Below are positions 38,996-43,856 of a DNA stretch of 43,856 bases, piece after piece. Positions within the stretch are counted from its first letter, which is position 1, and the number at the start of each line of letters is the position of its first letter. The position numbers were made by a program, and so were the translations under genes. The stretch covers positions 1 to 43,856 of the forward strand of contig CALCJP010000120.1 in assembly GCA_937967625.1 (NCBI GenBank). The letters are read 5' to 3'. The notes under the pieces are model-generated. The model ran no database searches and had not been told where the DNA came from. It was given only the letters and a program-made list of their open reading frames with translations. The DNA is from an uncultured Saprospiraceae bacterium (lineage in GTDB: Bacteria; Bacteroidota; Bacteroidia; Chitinophagales; Saprospiraceae).

Positions 38996-41490
38996 CACAT
39001 CAACACTTGCAAGTCAATGCCATTGACTACCGCAAAGGTTTGTCCTTGTGGTGCCAAAATGGTATCACTTGCAGGACATTGGATTTGGACATCTGGATCA
39101 TCTTCAATCACCGTTACCTCAAACGAACAACTTCTTGAGTTGCCTGAGCCATCGGTCACGGTATAGGTTACTGTTGAAACACCTTCGCTAAATGAAGTGC
39201 CACTGGCATCATCATTTCCCGAAAGGGAGGTAACACCTGTAATTGCGAAAGTAGTGGTTATGGTACCGCAGTTATCGGCTGCCGCTTGAAGTCCTATATT
39301 GTTGATGTTTACTGGTGCAGCCATGACATTGGCGGTCGTGTCTCCACGACAGACCAAAGCTGGATCAATTCCATCTGTAACGCTGACTGTGAAACTGCAG
39401 GTATCTGTATTATGTCCATCGGAAGCAACATAAACGACTTCAGTATCGCCGAGTGGGAACGAATCGCCACTATTGATTCCGGTAATGTTGGTTAATGTAG
39501 GATTGGGCACGCAGTCATCAGCAGCGACGGGTTCGTCCCAAGTGACATTCACGGTGCAATTATTACCCACAGTCACAACTGCCATATCCAATGGGCATTT
39601 ATCTATCGTTGGGTTTTCGCCGTCGCGCAAATTGACGTAACCATCATTGACTGAGAAGTCATTTGTGCCCAAAGGTGTGCTATTTTTTGTCACTTCAATT
39701 GGGAAAGCAGAAGTTCCCTCAAAACGCAAGAAGGAAGAATCACCCATCGTGCCTACGATGTCAAAAACCAAGCTGATGATGACAGTGCTATCTGCAATCG
39801 TCTCCCCTATCGGAAAGTTAAAATCCGCCCAGCGAATCGAAATATTAGCACTATCAGGGTGCTCCTCAAAAAACGTCGTCGCAGGTGGCATGAAATCCAA
39901 ATGATTGCGATAACGAAGCACTGATAAATCCCACCCTACCATAAATTGGAAAGAGGACAAATCATTAAAATCATAAACTGTAATATCAACAGTAATTGAA
40001 TCTGCACCACAATCTTGATTCAATTTATCTAATTTAAAAGTAGGCACGCCTGCCAACTGATCCTCTTGAACCGTAATGTCAAAAGAACAAGTGACCGAGC
40101 CACCTGCGTCGTCAGTTGCAGTGTAAGTTACTGTAGTTGTTCCTACTGGAAAGGAATCTCCTGAATTAAAATTATTAGCTACGCCAGCGATGTTGCAATT
40201 ATCACTCGCGACCGGAGGCGTCCAAGAAACCATTTCGGAGGTCGAGCCAAAAGGCGTCAATACCGTCATGTCCATAGGACAACCCGCAAAGGTTGGCGCT
40301 TGACTATCTGTGACGGTCACGCCTCCGTCCATCATCATAAAGTTGGATGCTGGAAGTGGTGTTCCATCTTCAGTCACTTCGATTGGAAACTGAGGCAGGT
40401 TGACAAATTTTACGGAAGTATTACTTCCTCCTGCGCCTACCAAATCAAAAACCAACGAAACGATTACCGTCCCATCAGCAATATCCTCGCCTACTGGGAA
40501 ATTAAAATCAGACCATCGAATGCCCAAATTAGAGCTATCAGGATGAGCCTCAAAAAAAGCAGTTGCCGGAGGCATAAAGTCCAAGTGGCGTCTGAGTTTC
40601 AAAACAGATAAGTCCCACTCCACCCCAAATTGGAAGGAAGAAAGATTATTAAAATTTTCGACTGTGATGTCAATAGTCACGGAATCATTTGTGCAAGAAA
40701 GCGACTCGGTTTCCAACTCAAACTGAGTGGCACCCGGCGTAGCTGTCTGCGTAACGATGACATCGAAATCGCAAGTTGTCTGATTGTTGCCGTCGTCGAT
40801 GGCAGTGTAAGTCACCGTCGTCGTCCCAACTGGAAAGCTATCTCCGCTATTAAAATTGTTGGTCATACTGACATTGCAATTATCAGTGGCAGTTGGTGCT
40901 GTCCAAGTAGCTACCGCATTGGAAGCACTTGCGGCAACTTGCAAGTTGACGTCCGTAGGGCAATTACTAATGGTCGGATTGACATTATCAAAAACCGAAA
41001 TGGTTCCTTTATTGATAACGACTTGATTGTTTGGAATAACAGCACCTCCTCCATCAGCAATCTGAAATAGGAAGCCCGAAGTCCCCACTAAATCTACCTC
41101 TGTGGATGAACCTGCGTTACCATTTTTCGCAAAGAAAACGGTAATGATGTTTGTGCCATCAGGAATAGATTCGCCCGTAAAAGGCGGAGATGCATCAATC
41201 CAACCAATACGCAATTCGCCATTGGCGACCGAGTCTTGTGCGATGAGCACAGAAGGCGGTAATTGATGGGTGACATTATTGAAATGCAACACGGCAGTGT
41301 CCCATACAATGGCATATTGCATGTTGCCGATGTTGTTGAAATTTTCAACCGAAATATTTATCGGTATCAAATTTTGGTCTTCGCAGTTGACCGTTGCCGA
41401 TTCGACATTGAATGTCAATTGGGCAAAAGAATTTAGCGAAAGCGTTGAGAAAATACCAATCCATAGGATGGTACATAAAACTTTTCTCAT
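38995..41490 (-). CDS. Giant T9SS adhesin, N-terminal part (three cohesin-like and several HYR domains), ended by in-frame TGA
   Basis: 831 residues with a signal peptide (MRKVLCTILWIGIFSTLSLN). Domain order: cohesin-like 1 (about 25-170, IPINISVENFNNIGNMQYAI), HYR (172-254, PTISNCPTDVNLQV), cohesin-like 2 (258-395, VTIDITVENFNNLSSFQFGV), HYR, cohesin-like 3 (485-622, ITVDITVYDFNDLSSFQFMV), and two more HYR domains with the ending interrupted in a fifth. Copies 2 and 3 are very alike, including HLDFMPPATAFFEAHPDSSN-type blocks. Cohesins bind dockerins; the neighbouring gene encodes a dockerin-like module. The stop at 38995-38997 is TGA where the sister repeat has GGA, and the frame continues unbroken to 35644, so this is one gene with a nonsense mutation or a sequence error. 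CCC-stem hairpin word at 39218-39227. Confidence 0.88.
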   Translation of the reverse strand: MRKVLCTILWIGIFSTLSLNSFAQLTFNVESATVNCEDQNLIPINISVENFNNIGNMQYAIVWDTAVLHFNNVTHQLPPSVLIAQDSVANGELRIGWIDASPPFTGESIPDGTNIITVFFAKNGNAGSSTEVDLVGTSGFLFQIADGGGAVIPNNQVVINKGTISVFDNVNPTISNCPTDVNLQVAASASNAVATWTAPTATDNCNVSMTNNFNSGDSFPVGTTTVTYTAIDDGNNQTTCDFDVIVTQTATPGATQFELETESLSCTNDSVTIDITVENFNNLSSFQFGVEWDLSVLKLRRHLDFMPPATAFFEAHPDSSNLGIRWSDFNFPVGEDIADGTVIVSLVFDLVGAGGSNTSVKFVNLPQFPIEVTEDGTPLPASNFMMMDGGVTVTDSQAPTFAGCPMDMTVLTPFGSTSEMVSWTPPVASDNCNIAGVANNFNSGDSFPVGTTTVTYTATDDAGGSVTCSFDITVQEDQLAGVPTFKLDKLNQDCGADSITVDITVYDFNDLSSFQFMVGWDLSVLRYRNHLDFMPPATTFFEEHPDSANISIRWADFNFPIGETIADSTVIISLVFDIVGTMGDSSFLRFEGTSAFPIEVTKNSTPLGTNDFSVNDGYVNLRDGENPTIDKCPLDMAVVTVGNNCTVNVTWDEPVAADDCVPNPTLTNITGINSGDSFPLGDTEVVYVASDGHNTDTCSFTVSVTDGIDPALVCRGDTTANVMAAPVNINNIGLQAAADNCGTITTTFAITGVTSLSGNDDASGTSFSEGVSTVTYTVTDGSGNSRSCSFEVTVIEDDPDVQIQCPASDTILAPQGQTFAVVNGIDLQVLM

Positions 41491-41597
41491 AACTAAGAGA
41501 TTTGTGATTTGTGAATGCTAAGCTATTTGTAAACAATTGGTCGAGCAAGACAATGAGGTCTCAATCAGGGTCAATTGAAAGGGGGGAATTTGAGTAT

Positions 41598-41635
41598 CTT
41601 GATTCAAGAAATCATCTGTGATTTCTCGAATCAAG
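41598..41635. repeat. 17-bp hairpin upstream of the adhesin gene
   Basis: cttgattcaagaaatca and tgatttctcgaatcaag pair with one wobble around tctg, about 110 bases upstream of the adhesin start codon. No T-run follows on the minus strand, so it is unlikely to be a terminator. Confidence 0.8.
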
Positions 41636-41873
41636 CACTTAATTTTTCGGTTGATTGATTTACTTTTTTTGCTTTCTTCTTGCGACTGTTTTTTTTGTCG
41701 CGCTTTCTCAAAAAATTAGAAGTGGTGGCAGTGGAATATCCTCTTTACTCCACTACCTTAACCACTAAGGTGGAGGGTTTTCTTTAGGCTATTTTGAAAT
41801 TGCATAATTGCAATTTCTTAGTGTTTGATTTTGCCAAAAGGCTATTTCCCCTTTCGGGAAATATCGAAACGCG

Positions 41874-41927
41874 CTGAGCGAATCGAAGCCAGAATCATTT
41901 TCGATTTCGGCTTCGACCAACTCAGCT
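41874..41927 (-). terminator. Two-part hairpin after the cohesin/dockerin gene
   Basis: gctgag/ctcagc and tcgaagcc/ggcttcga form a stem with a small internal loop (cgaa opposite ccaa). It lies six bases past the stop codon of the gene at 41933. There is no T-run, so it may stabilise the 3' end. Confidence 0.55.
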
Positions 41928-41932
41928 TACGT

Positions 41933-43856
41933 TTATTCTAAAATGATCATCTTTTTGACCAAGGTTCCAAACTCAGTTTGCAACTGATAAAGGACGACTC
42001 CAGTAGCAGGCAAGTTTTGTTTGCTTACACTGACCTCATTATAGCCTTGAGCAAAATTACCTTTCACATTGTGAAGCAATTTGCCAGTAGCGTCCATGAA
42101 GTTCATTTGAATCGCACCTGCCTTCGGCAAGTTGAATCCAATTACCGTTTCGTTCTCGAATGGGTTTGGTACGTTTTGACGTAAGTCAAAATTCGTTGCG
42201 TAAGTATCGTCTGTTGAAGAGACGCCTGATTGGAAGACCAACTCGACGTTGTTTTTCAACAATCCGTTAGATTCAATTACTTCCATCGGAATCAAATTGT
42301 CAGAAGCACTGATTGCGTCTTTCAATTCGAAATTAGCCGACTTAGCGTCGAATACCAATGTAAATAATACCGTCTCGTCATCGAAATCCATTGCGTTCAT
42401 GCTCAACCAGCCCGTGGTCAATTGACCATTTGCCGCTAAGGCGTCTTTGAAATTGTATGAAGAAAGATTCGGCAATGCGCCAGGAATCATATCTACATAT
42501 TCCAACTGCTTGGATTCGAAATCAATCGTGTATTGATAACCGTTGATACCTTTGAAATCTTTTGCTTTGAAGGGTACTTTGATTCTATCGCCAGCGTTTT
42601 CGACCCATTTGTTTTCTAATAAAAATTCAAAAGATTCCGTATAGCTTACGTTGTTGATTGGACGAAGAAGTGGATTCGCACTCGCATCCACATCACCCGT
42701 TTTCACACCAACGAATTTGACTGTATCGTTCATCGTAGCAGGAGTTGAATAGAACTCACTAAACAATCCCCAAGGACTTGGCGTGTTAGACAAGTTTGGC
42801 GTCTCATGGATAAACCTCCATGAAGTATTGCCAGGAATAGATGTGAATGCTGGGTCAACTGCCAATTGGAAAATCAAGATGGCGTCATTACCAGTGATGA
42901 TATTATCCTTATTGGCGTCGGCTGCGATATTCTTATAACCTGAACCGAAAGTAGAAGTCGGGTTTGGATGCTGCAATACTAAGAATGCGTCATTGACCGT
43001 GATTCCGTTTTTCCAGTCTGTGTTTTTATCAGGAGTGAACGTTGCCGTCATGCCTGAGTTAGCAGTAAAGGTTGCTGTACCGGCAGTGCCTGTTGTTGCA
43101 GTTGCGGTCGTGCCACCTGTTTGAGCAACATTGGCATTGGCAACTGGTGCACCTTCTTCTGTTTTGATTTCAACATTATAAGTATAAGTTGAAGTAGGAT
43201 TGAAGATTGTGACACTTCCGTCCAAAGCGGTAGAACCACTTGATGTAGAAACACCTCCAATTAGTTTCATTACTGTATTAGTAGTAATATCAACCACTGA
43301 CATATCACCAGCATTTCCTACGCCACTGACATCCAAATCAAATAGCACTGAACCATCTGCCAAAGTAAGTGGGCTACTTACAGCAGTAGCAGTCCAAATT
43401 ACTGAGAAGCCGTTTGCTGTAGCAGTTGAATTGAATGTGCCATTTGCCGCTAAGGCAGGGTTAATATTTGATAGCGCAGTTGCGGTAGCAACGGTAGCGT
43501 CTGTTACGTCAATATTAAATGCGAAAGAGGTTACATCTTGGAAGTTGGCTATTGAAACTGGGACTGTACCCATACCTCCCACAGGGAGAGAGACCTGACT
43601 TGCGTCAAATAACGTCCCACCTACCACAGCTCCATTGGAGACACAGGAATTGATATTCCCTGCCTGATCTTCAACTGTCAAGGTTATTTGAACAGGACCA
43701 ATATCTGCAGTAGTGAAGGTATTAGGAGTAACTGTCATATCCAACATATTGAAAGGCGTGCAGAAATCAGAGCTACCTGCATCCACTTTCGTGGAATCAA
43801 TATTTGCGTTTCCAGTATTATCCAAAGTAATTGCAATATTTTGAACACAAACTGCG
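41933..43856 (-). CDS. T9SS surface protein with cohesin-like and dockerin-like modules (5' end outside window)
   Basis: The frame is open to the window edge; the first visible residues are AVCVQNIAITLDNTGNANID, a common extracellular repeat (CxxxxxxLDxxGNA ... GSSDFC). A cohesin-like domain follows (ASQVSLPVGGMGTVPVSIAN, FQDVTSFAFNIDVTDATV). Next comes a beta domain (VEIKTEEGAPVANANVAQTG), then a dockerin-like pair of calcium-binding helices: GITVNDAFLVLQHPNPTS and ADANKDNIITGNDAILIFQL, the second with the D-x-N-x-D loop. A second cohesin-like domain is at IKVPFKAKDFKGINGYQYTI. A type A T9SS domain closes it (LRQNVPNPFENETVIGFNLP). Cohesin and dockerin in one chain would let copies chain together or bind the neighbouring adhesin. 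Confidence 0.85.
   Translation of the reverse strand, partial: AVCVQNIAITLDNTGNANIDSTKVDAGSSDFCTPFNMLDMTVTPNTFTTADIGPVQITLTVEDQAGNINSCVSNGAVVGGTLFDASQVSLPVGGMGTVPVSIANFQDVTSFAFNIDVTDATVATATALSNINPALAANGTFNSTATANGFSVIWTATAVSSPLTLADGSVLFDLDVSGVGNAGDMSVVDITTNTVMKLIGGVSTSSGSTALDGSVTIFNPTSTYTYNVEIKTEEGAPVANANVAQTGGTTATATTGTAGTATFTANSGMTATFTPDKNTDWKNGITVNDAFLVLQHPNPTSTFGSGYKNIAADANKDNIITGNDAILIFQLAVDPAFTSIPGNTSWRFIHETPNLSNTPSPWGLFSEFYSTPATMNDTVKFVGVKTGDVDASANPLLRPINNVSYTESFEFLLENKWVENAGDRIKVPFKAKDFKGINGYQYTIDFESKQLEYVDMIPGALPNLSSYNFKDALAANGQLTTGWLSMNAMDFDDETVLFTLVFDAKSANFELKDAISASDNLIPMEVIESNGLLKNNVELVFQSGVSSTDDTYATNFDLRQNVPNPFENETVIGFNLPKAGAIQMNFMDATGKLLHNVKGNFAQGYNEVSVSKQNLPATGVVLYQLQTEFGTLVKKMIILE

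Larger units (their letters stand above)
41491..41932. other. Structured 440-base gap upstream of the adhesin gene
   Basis: No ORF. It contains a 17-base stem with a tctg loop and one wobble (41598-41614 with 41619-41635), a gcgac/gtcgc stem around a T run (about 41691-41701), a cluster of ccacct and agtggag words that can fold on the minus strand (41720-41785), a CCC-stem hairpin word (41849-41858, extended by attt/aaat to 7 bases) and the hairpin at 41874-41927. As the likely 5' region of the adhesin message it may hold regulatory RNA. Confidence 0.6.

Noticed and set aside
38995-38997. TGA read as glycine (genetic code as in Gracilibacteria)
   Set aside because: Other genes in the window use TGA as a normal stop (3379, 5472, 14350). 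A single change in one repeat copy explains the case.
38995-43856. A true cellulosome
   Set aside because: No glycoside hydrolase or carbohydrate-binding module is attached to the cohesin or dockerin modules seen here; only adhesin-type domains are.

Overview
The window looks like a chromosomal segment of a Bacteroidota bacterium, most likely of the Saprospiria type. The evidence is several proteins ending in type IX secretion (T9SS) sorting domains (types A and B), a PorP/SprF-family membrane protein, two SusC/HmuR-style TonB receptors, an RRM protein with a glycine-rich tail, DUF2911, TPM-domain proteins, and -7 boxes of the Bacteroidota form TAnnTTTG in place of sigma-70 boxes. No rRNA, tRNA, CRISPR array, IS element or phage gene was recognised.

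Layout. 1-2 kb: a GNAT fragment, D-Ala-D-Ala ligase and a cold-shock-type RRM protein. 2-9 kb: an HmuY-like T9SS-exported protein with its TonB receptor, a secreted Cys/Lys-rich protein, and a second TonB receptor with an STN signalling domain but no FecI/FecR partner. 9-11 kb: an AT-rich HEPN AbiF/AbiD-type defence gene and an orphan OmpR response regulator. 11-16.7 kb: two metalloproteases (M43 with a T9SS domain, and an M64-like lipoprotein), another lipoprotein and an unrecognised cytoplasmic protein. 16.7-18.7 kb: the rpsF-rpsR-rplI operon, whose S6 carries a helix-hairpin-helix tail and whose leader is rich in hairpins. 18.7-28 kb: housekeeping and membrane genes (DUF2911, EamA transporter, Usp-like protein, methyltransferase, DUF2306, MscS, two TPM proteins, ALDH7). 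28.5-32 kb: an orphan LuxR response regulator and an AT-rich pair, an M12B-like T9SS protease with a lipoprotein. 32-43.9 kb: a surface-protein locus with an OmpA/PD40/SPOR protein, PorP/SprF, a giant cohesin-HYR-Ig adhesin with a type B sorting domain that is broken by one in-frame TGA, and a cohesin/dockerin T9SS protein that runs off the window.

Two signals stand out. First, a short hairpin word, ATTT-NNC-GNRA-GNN, is scattered through the window about 50 times on both strands. The loop is nearly always GAAA (some GGAA or GCAA), and the outer stem bases vary in compensating fashion. It sits between genes and inside unrelated coding regions, where it forces recurring peptides such as LSGN. 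I know of no name for it. Second, the right end encodes T9SS-exported proteins that carry cohesin-like and dockerin-like modules, suggesting a self-assembling surface scaffold.
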